The notes beneath the pieces are model-generated. The model did no database searches, was not told where the DNA came from, and saw only the letters and a program-made list of their open reading frames with translations. A program made the position numbers and the translations under genes. From positions 62,001 to 126,000 of the forward strand of contig NZ_CP027860.1 in assembly GCF_003015185.1 (NCBI RefSeq): a stretch of DNA of 64,000 nucleotides, written 5' to 3'. The DNA is from Ahniella affigens (GTDB taxonomy: Bacteria > Pseudomonadota > Gammaproteobacteria > Xanthomonadales > Ahniellaceae). This document shows positions 54,189 through 63,246 of the stretch, piece by piece. The stretch's first letter is position 1; every line of letters starts with the position of its first letter.

Positions 54189-54842
54189 TCACGGATCCGT
54201 CCGCCGCCTCATGCTGACCAAGTCCACACCTTCGCGATCCAACACCTGCTGAAATAACGCGTCCTCCGCCAACCGTTTGCGGTATTCGCGCAACGCCGGA
54301 CACAACGCACGCTGCGGCTCGGGCAACACGCTCGACCAGCGCAGAAAGGCCGCCGCGTAATAATCAAGCAACCCCAACTGCGCACGACCTAGCGTCGTGC
54401 CGAGTGCTGACTCAATCTCGCCCAAGACCGCATCGATGCGCGCACTTGCGCGGCATTTAAGCGTCGCTTGCTCGGCGTCGCCCTCCGCCAACCACTCCGG
54501 TCGCAGATACGCGCGAAACAGCGGATGCACCGTGCTGGCGAACCAACTCAACCAAGAAATCGCCTGTGCGCGCGGCAAACCACTCGCCGGCAACAATCGC
54601 CGATCCGGAAAGCGACTGTCCAAATACAGCAAGATCGCGGGGACTTCGGTCAGTGCCTCGCCGTCAACCAAAAGCGTTGGCACCCGGCCACGCGAGTTGA
54701 TCGCGCGATACCAGGGCTCATGCTGCTGACCGGCTCGAACATCGCAGACCCGCGCCTCAAACGGCACCTTGCATTGCAGTAGTGCGGCGTGCACGACCAT
54801 CGAGCAAGCACCGGGCGAGTGATAAAAGACCAAGTCCGTCAT
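54189..54842 (-). CDS. Glutathione S-transferase family protein
   Basis: A 217-residue protein with an N-terminal thioredoxin-like domain (LVFYHSPGACSMVVHAALL; GRVPTLLVDGEALTEVPAIL is the glutathione-binding cis-Pro loop) and an all-helical C-terminal domain (LLDYYAAAFLRWSSVLP). GST-fold proteins detoxify electrophiles or act in ring and isomerase reactions; the substrate is unknown. ATG 54842 follows AAGGGA. It is divergent from a LysR regulator with a 96-bp spacer, indicating regulation by that protein. The reading frame continues far upstream through the LysR gene and is rejected there. Confidence 0.93.
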   Translation of the reverse strand: MTDLVFYHSPGACSMVVHAALLQCKVPFEARVCDVRAGQQHEPWYRAINSRGRVPTLLVDGEALTEVPAILLYLDSRFPDRRLLPASGLPRAQAISWLSWFASTVHPLFRAYLRPEWLAEGDAEQATLKCRASARIDAVLGEIESALGTTLGRAQLGLLDYYAAAFLRWSSVLPEPQRALCPALREYRKRLAEDALFQQVLDREGVDLVSMRRRTDP

Positions 54843-54922
54843 GGGGCGTCCCTTCGTGACATCGAGGCGTGACGATACGGACGCACAGACCGCCTCGGTA
54901 GCGATAAAATCTCCACGTCGAC

Positions 54923-54937
54923 TTGAGTTTCTCTCAA
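54923..54937. promoter_or_regulatory. Candidate LysR-type box overlapping the LysR start region
   Basis: TTGAGTTTCTCTCAA is a perfect inverted repeat (TTGAG-N5-CTCAA) with the T-N11-A pattern of LysR-family sites, ending 1 bp before the LysR ATG and within the spacer to the GST gene. Binding there would block translation or transcription of the regulator. It is a single site seen by eye. Confidence 0.45.
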
Positions 54938-54938
54938 C

Positions 54939-55850
54939 ATGAGCCAACGCCTGCCGCTCGCTGCTTTGCAAGCCTTCGTGATCGCTGTTCGCGCCGGCAA
55001 TCTGTCCCATGCGGCCGCGAGCATGCATGTGACCGTGTCCGCGCTCAGTCATCAGATGCGACTGTTGGAGCAGCGACTTGGGCAGGCGCTGCTGGAGCGC
55101 GGTCCTCGTGGTATCCGCACCACCGCGGTCGGCCAACGTCTCTTTGAAGAAGTCGCACCGCAATTTGATGCGTTGAATGTGAGTGTGACCCGGGCGTTGA
55201 GCCCGCGCGATCAGCGCTTGACCATCAGCGTGATGGCGTCCGTGGCATCGAGTTGGCTGTTGCCGCGCCTGCCCGATTTCGTGGCCAAGTATCCGGAGAT
55301 CGAACTCAATTTGCATTCCAGCACCACACTGGTGGATTTCGAACGCGATGGCGTTGACTGTGCGTTGCGTTTTGGCGCGGGTCGTTGGCCCAACACCGAG
55401 GCCGAGCTCATGTTTGAGGAATATTTGACGCCGGTGGCCAGCAAAGATCTGCTGAAGCGCCTGGGTCGCCCCAATCTGACTACCTTGCCCCGATATCCGC
55501 TGCTCGGTGACCCAGGGCAGCGTTGGCCGCTTTGGTTTGCACGCTTTGGCGGCAAGGCGCCGAAACGTTATGTGGCGCAATTCACGGATTCAGAAACATT
55601 GACGCGTGCCGCAGTTGAAGGTTTGGGCATTGCGCTCGGGCGCGTGACGATGATCCGCCCGCTGGTCGAATCGGGCCGCTTGGTGCAGCTCTGGCAGAAG
55701 ACGCTCGAAGCCGAGTTCTCGCATTGGTTCGTGTATCCGTCACGGCGTGCGCCGTCACCGGCAGTGCAGGCTTTCCGGGTGTGGGTGCTCGCCGAGGCCG
55801 AACGTTCACGCGCAGCGAATTCGGACCTGAGACAATCCACCCATGTCTGA
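54939..55850 (+). CDS. LysR-family transcriptional regulator (GcvA-like)
   Basis: A 303-residue regulator. The N-terminal helix-turn-helix reads LPLAALQAFVIAVRAGNLSHAAASMHVTVSALSHQMRLLEQ and is followed by LGQALLERGPRGI (cited here in short parts: AAASMHVTVSALSHQMRLLE). The C-terminal effector domain (about 90-290) begins LTISVMASVASSWLLPRLPDF as in GcvA-type members. It overlaps the next gene by 8 bp. It probably controls the divergent GST gene and itself. Confidence 0.93.
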   Translation: MSQRLPLAALQAFVIAVRAGNLSHAAASMHVTVSALSHQMRLLEQRLGQALLERGPRGIRTTAVGQRLFEEVAPQFDALNVSVTRALSPRDQRLTISVMASVASSWLLPRLPDFVAKYPEIELNLHSSTTLVDFERDGVDCALRFGAGRWPNTEAELMFEEYLTPVASKDLLKRLGRPNLTTLPRYPLLGDPGQRWPLWFARFGGKAPKRYVAQFTDSETLTRAAVEGLGIALGRVTMIRPLVESGRLVQLWQKTLEAEFSHWFVYPSRRAPSPAVQAFRVWVLAEAERSRAANSDLRQSTHV

Positions 55851-56436
55851 GACCGAATCCCTTCCCCTGTTTCCGCTGAACACCGTGTTGTATCCCGGTG
55901 GTCTGCTGTCGTTGCGCATTTTCGAAGCGCGCTATCTGGATTTAGTGCGGCGATCGATGCGCGAAAGCAGCCCGTTCGGCATCATCTTGATTGCGGCCGG
56001 CATGGAATCCGGCGGCCCGGCGTTGCCGATGGACCTGGGCGTCAGTGCCCGCATTGTCGACTTCTGCACGCTGCCAGATGGCTTGCTCGGCATTACTGTG
56101 CACGGCGAATCGTGCTTTCGCAATGTGCGCAGTTGGCTGGAGCCGAACGGGCTGCGCCAGGCCGAGGTGCGCTATCGGAGCAGTGATCCGGACCTCCCGT
56201 TGCCGCCTGAGTACAGCGTGTTCGAACTGCTGTTGCGCCGTCTTGGTGACGAAGGCGACAGCTTGCTCCGCGAGGCTGACAAAGCGAACTTCGACGATGC
56301 CGCCTGGGTCGTTTGGCGCCTGGCCGAGCGTTTGCCGTTGACGGTCGAGGAGCGTTACGAACTGCTCGAACGCACCGACGTGCATGCCCGTCTGGAAAAG
56401 CTGGCCGAGTGGTTGCCGCGGTTTCAGGAGCCCTGA
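55843..56436 (+). CDS. LON substrate-binding-domain protein
   Basis: A 197-residue protein of the LON N-terminal (peptidase S16, LonN) family without protease or ATPase domain. LPLFPLNTVLYPGGLLSLRI followed by FEARYLDLVRRS is the domain signature; ILIAAGMESGG and GSARIVDF-like strands (VSARIVDFC) follow, then a helical C-terminus. Family function is unclear; domain is shared with Lon and some RING-type proteins. It overlaps the LysR stop by 8 bp and its end overlaps the convergent glycosyltransferase by 13 bp. Confidence 0.92.
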   Translation: MSETESLPLFPLNTVLYPGGLLSLRIFEARYLDLVRRSMRESSPFGIILIAAGMESGGPALPMDLGVSARIVDFCTLPDGLLGITVHGESCFRNVRSWLEPNGLRQAEVRYRSSDPDLPLPPEYSVFELLLRRLGDEGDSLLREADKANFDDAAWVVWRLAERLPLTVEERYELLERTDVHARLEKLAEWLPRFQEP

Positions 56437-57398
56437 TCGAGTCTGCCCGCAGTGTTGCCGGGCGCTTTTGCGTCCGCCAGCAAATACAGCGGCCGCATCT
56501 TGCTCTCTTCAAACAGGCGCCCCAGGTATTCGCCAATCATCCCAAGCGCAATCAGCTGGATGCCGCCGAGGAACAACATGACGACCATCAGACTCGGATA
56601 GCCGCGGACAGCCTCGCCGTAAGCAAGCGTCTTGGCGATCACGACGGCCCCATAGATGAACGCCGCAGCCGCAGTGAGTGCGCCGACATAGGTCGCGAGG
56701 CGCAGCGGCACGGTCGAAAACGACGTGATGCCCTCCAGTGCGAAGTTCCAGAGCTTCCAATAGTTGAACTTGCTGGTGCCAGCCACCCGGGCAGCGCGCT
56801 GGTAGGGCACCCCGATGCTCTTGTAGCCGACCCAGCCGAACAGGCCTTTCATGAAGCGGTTGCGCTCGCGGAGCTGGCGGAGCGCGAGCACCGCGCGGCG
56901 TGACAGCAGGCGAAAGTCGCCGGTGTCGCGGGGAATCGGCGTACGGCTCATCCGGTCGATCACCCGATAGAAGCCCGCGGCGGTCACTTTCTTCAAGAAC
57001 GACTCGCCATCGCGCGACGTCCGCACGCCATAGACGTTGTCACAGCCGGCCTGAAAGTGTTTCCAGAACTCGTGGATCAATTCGGGCGGGTCCTGCAGGT
57101 CGGCGTCCAGAATGACCACGGCGTCGGCGTCAGCATGGTCCAGCCCGGCGCTCATGGCGATCTCTTTGCCAAAGTTTCGGGCCAGCCGGAGGTAGCCAAT
57201 TCGAGAATCGTTCTCAGCCAGCTCGGCCATGCGCTCGCCGCTGCCGTCCCGGCTGCCGTCATCGACCAGCAGAAGGTGCACCTTTGCCGGCAGGTCGGCC
57301 AGGGCGGCAAACACCCTGGGAATCAGGTGCGGCAAGGATTCCGCCTCGTTGTAGACGGGAATCAGGACGCACAAGCTTGGTTGTTCAGGATTTGCCAT
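56424..57398 (-). CDS. Membrane-anchored GT2 glycosyltransferase (GtrB/DPM1-like)
   Basis: A 324-residue polyprenol-phosphate glycosyltransferase-like enzyme that would transfer a sugar to undecaprenyl phosphate at the inner membrane. LCVLIPVYNEAESLPHLIPR, LLLVDDGSRDGS, RLARNFGKEIAMSAGLDHA, VVILDADLQDPPELI (DADLQDP metal site) and RDTGDFRLLSRR are the GT-A motifs. Two C-terminal helices (YVGALTAAAAFIYGAVVIA and LMVVMLFLGGIQLIALGMIG) follow. Sugar and downstream pathway are unknown; no flippase or GtrA-like gene is adjacent. Confidence 0.93.
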   Translation of the reverse strand: MANPEQPSLCVLIPVYNEAESLPHLIPRVFAALADLPAKVHLLLVDDGSRDGSGERMAELAENDSRIGYLRLARNFGKEIAMSAGLDHADADAVVILDADLQDPPELIHEFWKHFQAGCDNVYGVRTSRDGESFLKKVTAAGFYRVIDRMSRTPIPRDTGDFRLLSRRAVLALRQLRERNRFMKGLFGWVGYKSIGVPYQRAARVAGTSKFNYWKLWNFALEGITSFSTVPLRLATYVGALTAAAAFIYGAVVIAKTLAYGEAVRGYPSLMVVMLFLGGIQLIALGMIGEYLGRLFEESKMRPLYLLADAKAPGNTAGRLDQGS

Positions 57399-57714
57399 GT
57401 CGGGGAATTGTCAAGTGGTGCAGTGCATCAATGTGGCGGATTCAAACATACGTTGCAATCGGTCAGACGCACTGCCTATGATACCGAGGCGCTGAGCCCG
57501 GATTGATCCACCGTCCGGTCGGGTGGGAATCGATAGAGCTGGCGCGACGCTTCGTTGGATTGGAGGGCTTTCCAACAGAAGTGGCGCGCGCAGGCTGTCC
57601 ATGGCCACCTGGCCGTCAGCGCTGAAGGCGCAAACCTTCAGCTGCTGGCAACGATTGATCCATCCGTGCTTGGGGGCGCTCCCCGATTTCATACTGACGA
57701 AAAGGAAAACAAGC
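57399..57714. other. Divergent intergenic region before the lipid cassette
   Basis: 316 bp between the glycosyltransferase and the surface lipase. No gene is supported; the frame from 57523 is an upstream extension of the lipase. It should hold the promoters for both flanking genes but no distinctive box is recognised. Confidence 0.45.
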
Positions 57715-59892
57715 ATGCAGGCCCGAACTCTTTTGGCTACTGCCTTGTCGTCGATTCTGTTGGCTGCGTGCTCAAGCAGCAGCAACAGCCCGCGAGCGGT
57801 TGAAGTACAACCCGCCCGTAATGATGACGGCTCTTTGGTTACCGGCGTAATCACCGCCCGCTTTGATCCGGCGACGGGTGTGGTGCCGTTCCCGACGGAC
57901 CTGCTGCTGTCCGGTACACGCGATTTGACGATCAACATTCCGGTCTCGAATCCGAACGACTTCAGCAACCCACAGGTATCGTTGAATGCCCTGGACGGTT
58001 GGTCCACGGTCGCTCCTGGCCGCTTCCAAACCTCCGCTCCGGTGCGCGACAACACCTTGGTGCCAGGTAGCTCGATCCGCATGTTCCAGGTCACGATCAA
58101 TCCGTCGACCCGCGCAGTGACGGGCGTGACGCGTGAACTCGCGGCTACCGAATTCGTCGTGGCCAAGTCCGGCTCCGACACCACCGGCACCACGGTGGGC
58201 ATTGTGCCGCTGGCGCCATTGCAGCAGCTGACCTCGTACATGGTCGTGGTGACCGATGACGTGAAGGACGCTGCTGGCAACGACATGACGCCGGATACGA
58301 CCTACGGTCTGGTCCGTCGTACGTCGCCACTGATCAGCCCGACGTCGCAGACTGGCCTCGCCAGCTGCCCGACCACGGCACAGTCAACGGTCCCGCTGCT
58401 GCCGGCTGCCAGCGCGTGTTCGCTCGAACCGCTGCGCTTGCTGACCAACACGCAGGAAGCCGCCGCCGTCGCGCGGGGCATTCCGCGTGACGAAATCGTG
58501 CTGTCGTGGGTGTTCACCACCCAGAGCACCTCGGTGGTCCTGAATGCCATGCGTCAAACCACGGTTTCGGGCACCGCCACGCTGGCCCCAACTGGTCTCA
58601 ACACCGGTGCGGTTGGCCTGCCGCCGGTTGCGGACATCGTCGTCGGCGTGATGCCGGTCCGGTACTTCCTGACCGCTCCGACGGCACAGAACCCAACGGC
58701 GCCGCTGACCACGTTCTGGAAGTCCGCGCCAGGTGCTTATGTGCCGCCGTTCAACGCTGCCGGTCTCGATGCCACGTCGACCAACGTCACGTTCGCCAAT
58801 CCGTTCCCAGTGGCGACCAGCACGCAGAACATCCCCGTGCTGATGACCGTGCCGAATGCGGCCTCGGGTCGCACCAAGCCAGCTGCAGGCTGGCCGGTGG
58901 TGATCTTCCAGCACGGCATCACGCGTAACCGTACCGACATGCTGGCCATCTCGGCCACGATGGCGGCGCAGGGTTTCGCAGTCGTTGCGATTGACCAGCC
59001 GCTGCACGGTGTGCGTTCGATCGACGGCCCGACCGCGGCGTTCTACATCGAGAACACCCCGTTTGCCCCGATCGCCTCGGAACGCACGTTCGACCTCGAC
59101 TTGACCAACAACACCACGGGTGCCAGTGGCCCCGATGGCGTGGTCGACTCGTCGGGTACGTTCTTCATCAACCTGAGCAGCCTCTTGACCTCGCGCGACA
59201 ACCTGCGCCAGTCGGTGTCTGACCTGTTCACCCTCGCCAAGACCATTCCGAGCATGAGCTTCGATGGCGACGCAGTGGGCGACTTGGACGGCTCGCGCAT
59301 CTTTTTCGTCGGCCAGTCCCTGGGCTCGATTGTCGGTCTGAACTTCGTGGCGCTCGACCCGAGCGTGACGACGGCCGTGCTGTCGGTGCCGGGTGGTGGT
59401 ATCGCCCAACTGCTGAATGGCTCGCCGACGTTTGGTCCGCGCATCCGCGCTGGCTTGGCTGCCTCGGGCGTCGTCGCTGGTACGCCGGCATTCGACCAGT
59501 TCCTCGGCGCTGCCCAGCAGGCGGTTGACTCGGGCGATCCGATCAACTTTGCTGCCCTCGCTGCGGGCGAACGCATCCTGCTGCACGAAGTGGTGGGCAC
59601 GAGCGCCTCGACGACGGACCAAGTGATTCCGAACGCCGTGGCCGGTGCGCCGTTGGCTGGTACGGAACCACTGATCCGCGCCCTTGGCCTGAGCACACTC
59701 ACGGCCAGCGCCCAGTCGGCCACGGGTATCCGCGGTGCGGTGCGCTTCATTGCTGGTGATCACGGCTCGCTGCTGAGCCCGACCTCGTCGGCTGCCGCCA
59801 CGGTGGAAATGCAGACCCAGATGGCCAGCATGATCGTCAGTAACGGTCAGGCGGTGCAGGTGACCAACACCTCGGTCATTCGCACGCAATAA
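57715..59892 (+). CDS. VolA/Pla-1-like surface lipase lipoprotein
   Basis: A 725-residue lipoprotein: signal and lipobox LLAACSS (L-A-A-C), Ser/Asn-rich tether, then a large beta-rich domain typical of bacterial virulence-factor lipases. The alpha/beta hydrolase part has VVIFQHGITRNRTDML (HG oxyanion hole), then FVGQSLGSIVGLNF with GQSLG nucleophile Ser at about residue 535. Family members (VolA of Vibrio) hydrolyse extracellular phospholipids and release fatty acids for uptake. ATG 57715 opens the signal; an extension upstream lacks one. It is first in a run with DUF1302, DUF1329 and a YCF48-like gene, fitting lipid handling at the cell surface. Confidence 0.88.
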   Translation: MQARTLLATALSSILLAACSSSSNSPRAVEVQPARNDDGSLVTGVITARFDPATGVVPFPTDLLLSGTRDLTINIPVSNPNDFSNPQVSLNALDGWSTVAPGRFQTSAPVRDNTLVPGSSIRMFQVTINPSTRAVTGVTRELAATEFVVAKSGSDTTGTTVGIVPLAPLQQLTSYMVVVTDDVKDAAGNDMTPDTTYGLVRRTSPLISPTSQTGLASCPTTAQSTVPLLPAASACSLEPLRLLTNTQEAAAVARGIPRDEIVLSWVFTTQSTSVVLNAMRQTTVSGTATLAPTGLNTGAVGLPPVADIVVGVMPVRYFLTAPTAQNPTAPLTTFWKSAPGAYVPPFNAAGLDATSTNVTFANPFPVATSTQNIPVLMTVPNAASGRTKPAAGWPVVIFQHGITRNRTDMLAISATMAAQGFAVVAIDQPLHGVRSIDGPTAAFYIENTPFAPIASERTFDLDLTNNTTGASGPDGVVDSSGTFFINLSSLLTSRDNLRQSVSDLFTLAKTIPSMSFDGDAVGDLDGSRIFFVGQSLGSIVGLNFVALDPSVTTAVLSVPGGGIAQLLNGSPTFGPRIRAGLAASGVVAGTPAFDQFLGAAQQAVDSGDPINFAALAAGERILLHEVVGTSASTTDQVIPNAVAGAPLAGTEPLIRALGLSTLTASAQSATGIRGAVRFIAGDHGSLLSPTSSAAATVEMQTQMASMIVSNGQAVQVTNTSVIRTQ

Positions 59893-59913
59893 GACGAGAC
59901 ACGGAGAACCAAC

Positions 59914-61776
59914 ATGAAAGCAAACAACCATTCCCTGCGTGTTCGTCGTCCCCTGCTTGGTCGCGCGGTGCTGTTCGCGCTCGCGAGCGGTGCCTTCGCA
60001 CAGGCTCAGGCAGTCGACTTCACCTTCGGCGATGACTGGTCTGGCTCCGTCCAGACCCAGCTGTCCTACGGCGTTTCGATGCGCGTTGAAGAACGCGATG
60101 ACGAACTCGTCGGTCTGGCCAACATCAACCCGCTGATCGGGCTGCAACCGCTCAGCGCGCAATTGACGGCGCCGGGCCGCTTCTCGGTGAACTCCGACGA
60201 CGGCAACCTGAACTATGACGATGGCGACTTCTTCTCGAACGCGGTCAAGGCCACGAGCGAGTTGAGCCTCAACTATCGCGAGAACATGGGTGCCTTCGTC
60301 CGCGCCAGCTACTTCTACGACTTCGAGAACAACGATCGTCGTGAACTTGGCAAGTTTGCCAAGCAGAAGGTCGGCAAGGACTTCCAACTGCTCGACGCGT
60401 TTGTGTTCTGGAACTTTGATGTCAGCGGCCATGATGGCAGCCTGCGTCTGGGTCGCCAGGTGGTCAGCTGGGGTGAGAGCACGTTCATTCAGAACGGTAT
60501 CAACGTGATCAACCCGGTCGACGTGTCCAAGCTGCGCGTGGCGGGCTCCGAACTGAAGGAAGCCTTCCTGCCGGTCGAGATGCTCTACACCACGTTCAAC
60601 TTCACCGAAAACCTGTCGGCCGAAGCCCTGTACATGTTCGAGTTCGAACAGACCGAGCCCGATCCGGTCGGCACGTACTTCAGCACGAACGACTTCGCGA
60701 CGCTTGATGGCGAGTTCGTGATGCTGAACTTCGGCCGCAACAACGAGCCCGCCTCATTCGCCGCGTGTCAGCGTGGTCTGGTGCCGGCTTCGAACGCGCT
60801 CGAGTTTGCGAACTGCTCGGCCGCCGTGGGTCGCGCGCCGGACCGTTATGCCAGTGACAGTGGCCAGTACGGCTTTGCCGTACGCTACTTCGCTGACCAG
60901 CTGATGAGCACGGAATTCGGCTTCTACTTCCTGAACTATCACAGCCGTCTGCCGCTGATCTCGGGTATCGCGATCACCAATACGGCGCCGTCGTCGGGTC
61001 GTTACTTCGTCGAATATCCAGAAGACATCAAGCTGTACGGCGTGTCGTTCAACACCACGCTTGGCGATACGGGTGTCGCACTCCAAGGCGAACTCAGCCA
61101 CCGCGACAACATGCCGCTGCAGGTCGACGACGTCGAACTGCTGTTCACCGCGTTGTCGCCACTCAACAACTTGATCCCGGCCGAATACCTGCGTTTCCGC
61201 AGCCAGCTCGGCCAAGTCCTGCCAGGCGAAGAGATCCGGGGTTGGGAGCGGCACGAAGTGTCGCAGCTGCAATTCACCGCAACCAAGGTCTTTGGCCCAG
61301 GCAACTTCCTGCGCGCCGATCAGATCTCGCTCGTTGGCGAAGTCGGTGGCACCGAAGTGTGGGATCTGCCCGACCCGGGTACGTTGCGCTACCAGGGTGA
61401 CGGCACGGATACGGGCGGTGGCCCGGATACCGCGACCGGCGGCAGTGGCCGCAACCCGGTGACGCAGATCGAAGGGTTCCCGACGCCGTTCTCGTGGGGT
61501 TACCGCGTGGCTGCACGCGCCGACTACCCGAACGCGTTTGGTTCGTCCTTCACGATGTCACCGCGCGTGGCGTTTAATCATGACGTCAACGGCATCACCC
61601 CAGGTCCGGGCGGCAACTTCATCGAAGATCGTCGCTCGCTGACGCTCGGTGTTGAGGCCAACTACCTGAACAAGTGGATCGGCGACATCAGCTACACGCG
61701 TTTCTCGGGTGCGGGCAACCTCAACCTGATTCACGATCGCGACTTCGTGTCGTTCACAGTGAAGTATTCGTTCTAA
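59914..61776 (+). CDS. DUF1302 outer-membrane beta-barrel-like protein
   Basis: A 620-residue protein with signal peptide (GRAVLFALASGAFAQAQA). The mature part is amphipathic beta-rich: FTFGDDWSGSVQTQLSYGVS, RLGRQVVSWGESTFIQNG and NVINPVDVSKLRVAGSELKE are DUF1302 hallmarks, and it ends in an aromatic F (FVSFTVKYSF), as outer-membrane barrels do. Members lie with DUF1329 and RND transporters and are thought to take part in hydrophobic-compound transport. It follows the lipase by 21 bp. Confidence 0.92.
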   Translation: MKANNHSLRVRRPLLGRAVLFALASGAFAQAQAVDFTFGDDWSGSVQTQLSYGVSMRVEERDDELVGLANINPLIGLQPLSAQLTAPGRFSVNSDDGNLNYDDGDFFSNAVKATSELSLNYRENMGAFVRASYFYDFENNDRRELGKFAKQKVGKDFQLLDAFVFWNFDVSGHDGSLRLGRQVVSWGESTFIQNGINVINPVDVSKLRVAGSELKEAFLPVEMLYTTFNFTENLSAEALYMFEFEQTEPDPVGTYFSTNDFATLDGEFVMLNFGRNNEPASFAACQRGLVPASNALEFANCSAAVGRAPDRYASDSGQYGFAVRYFADQLMSTEFGFYFLNYHSRLPLISGIAITNTAPSSGRYFVEYPEDIKLYGVSFNTTLGDTGVALQGELSHRDNMPLQVDDVELLFTALSPLNNLIPAEYLRFRSQLGQVLPGEEIRGWERHEVSQLQFTATKVFGPGNFLRADQISLVGEVGGTEVWDLPDPGTLRYQGDGTDTGGGPDTATGGSGRNPVTQIEGFPTPFSWGYRVAARADYPNAFGSSFTMSPRVAFNHDVNGITPGPGGNFIEDRRSLTLGVEANYLNKWIGDISYTRFSGAGNLNLIHDRDFVSFTVKYSF

Positions 61777-61794
61777 GCAAACAGGGAGGAAGTT

Positions 61795-63156
61795 ATGCGT
61801 CACGCATCAAAACTACTGCTTGCCGCGATGATTGGACTGGGCGTTTCTGCCCAGTCCGTTGCTGCGGTCTCGGCTGATCAGGCCGCACGGCTCGGCAAAG
61901 ATTTGACGCCAGTTGGCGGCGAAAAGGCGGGCAACAAGGACGGCACGATTCCGGAATGGACGGGCGGCATCACTCGGCCACCGGCTGGCTACAAGGCCGG
62001 CGCGTTCCATCCCGATCCGTTTGCCACCGACAAGGTGTTGTTCGCGATTACCCCGCAGAACTACAACGACTATGCGGCCAAGATGACGGAAGGTCAGAAA
62101 GCGATGTTCAAGCGCTACAAGACCTTCAAGATGAACATCTATCCGACTCGTCGCAGCGCGTCGTTCTCGCAGGACATCTACACCACGACCAAGGCCAACG
62201 CGACCACCGCAAATCTGGTCTCGAATGGTGACGGCGTCGAAAATGCCTCGCTCGGCTTTCCGTTCCCAGTCCCGCAGAACGGCTATGAGCCAATCTGGAA
62301 CCACAAGCTGAAGTACAAGAGCACGGGTGGCATGCGCTGGGCGAACCAGGTGGCCCCAACCGCCACGGGCGCGTACACGCTGATCCGCCTGAAGGAAGAA
62401 TTCCTGGGCCTGTACTACCGCAAGGGCGCACAGATCAAGGACATCAACAACATCCTGCTGTACTTCTTCCAGGAAGTGGTCTCGCCAGCGCGTCTGGCCG
62501 GCAACGTGTTGCTGGTGCATGAAACGCTGAACTCGAAGGTGCAGCCGCGTCAGGCGTGGATCTACAACCCAGGTCAACGTCGTGTTCGCCGTGCTCCAAA
62601 CGTCGCGTACGACAATCCGGGTACCGCCTCCGACGGTCTGCGCACCAACGACATGACCGACATGTTCAACGGCGCCATGGACCGCTTTGATTGGAAGTTG
62701 GTGGGCAAGAAGGAAATCTTCGTGCCGTACAACTCCTACAAGGCGCATAGCAACACGGTGAAGGTCAAGGACTTGGTCAAGCCGGGTCACCTGAATCCGG
62801 ATTACCTGCGCTATGAACTGCACCGCGTTTGGGTAGTGGATGCCACGCTGAAGAAAGGCATGCGTCACATCAACAGCCGCCGCACGTTCTATCTGGACGA
62901 AGACAGCTGGCAGATCCTCGTTGTTGATCACTACAACAACAACAACGAACTCTGGCGCTATTCGGAAGCTCCGTCGATCAACTACTACGAAGTGCCAACC
63001 TTCTGGGCGACACTGGAAACGCATCACGACCTGCAGTCCGGTCGTTACATTTCCGGCCTGATCGACAACGAAGAGGCGCATCCGATCGACTTCGGTTTCC
63101 GGGTCGAGCCATCGCAATTCTCGCCACAAAGCCTGCGTCAGCGCGGTATCCGCTGA
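61795..63156 (+). CDS. DUF1329 periplasmic (LolA-fold) protein
   Basis: A 453-residue protein with a signal peptide (LLLAAMIGLGVSAQSVAA). VSADQAARLGKDLTPVGGEK and NKDGTIPEWTGGI are the family N-terminal motif; WKLVGKKEIFVPYNSYKAHS, and YELHRVWVVDATLKKG with INSRRTFYLDEDSWQILVVD, are the typical C-terminal blocks. The fold is considered LolA-like, suggesting a lipid carrier between outer-membrane DUF1302 proteins and inner-membrane RND pumps. It follows the DUF1302 gene by 18 bp. Confidence 0.93.
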   Translation: MRHASKLLLAAMIGLGVSAQSVAAVSADQAARLGKDLTPVGGEKAGNKDGTIPEWTGGITRPPAGYKAGAFHPDPFATDKVLFAITPQNYNDYAAKMTEGQKAMFKRYKTFKMNIYPTRRSASFSQDIYTTTKANATTANLVSNGDGVENASLGFPFPVPQNGYEPIWNHKLKYKSTGGMRWANQVAPTATGAYTLIRLKEEFLGLYYRKGAQIKDINNILLYFFQEVVSPARLAGNVLLVHETLNSKVQPRQAWIYNPGQRRVRRAPNVAYDNPGTASDGLRTNDMTDMFNGAMDRFDWKLVGKKEIFVPYNSYKAHSNTVKVKDLVKPGHLNPDYLRYELHRVWVVDATLKKGMRHINSRRTFYLDEDSWQILVVDHYNNNNELWRYSEAPSINYYEVPTFWATLETHHDLQSGRYISGLIDNEEAHPIDFGFRVEPSQFSPQSLRQRGIR

Positions 63157-63178
63157 CCCTGGCAAGTCCTGAGCATTC

Positions 63179-63216
63179 GGGCCGACCGTCGTTCTTAACT
63201 TCGGTCGGCCCTTTTT
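63179..63216 (+). terminator. Rho-independent terminator between DUF1329 and YCF48-like genes
   Basis: GGGCCGACC and GGTCGGCCC form a perfect 9-bp stem with a ~15-nt loop, followed by TTTTT. It lies inside a co-directional cluster, so it may reduce rather than stop transcription of the next gene. Confidence 0.85.
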
Positions 63217-63246
63217 GTTTCAGATGTTCGAATCTGGAGACGATGC

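Noticed and set aside
54843..55580. Upstream extension of the GST frame to 463 residues
   Set aside because: It runs antisense through the LysR gene; the GST fold begins at 54842 with a ribosome site.
58384..60432. 682-residue minus-strand frame opposite the lipase and DUF1302 genes
   Set aside because: Antisense shadow with Arg/His-rich composition, spanning two well-supported genes.
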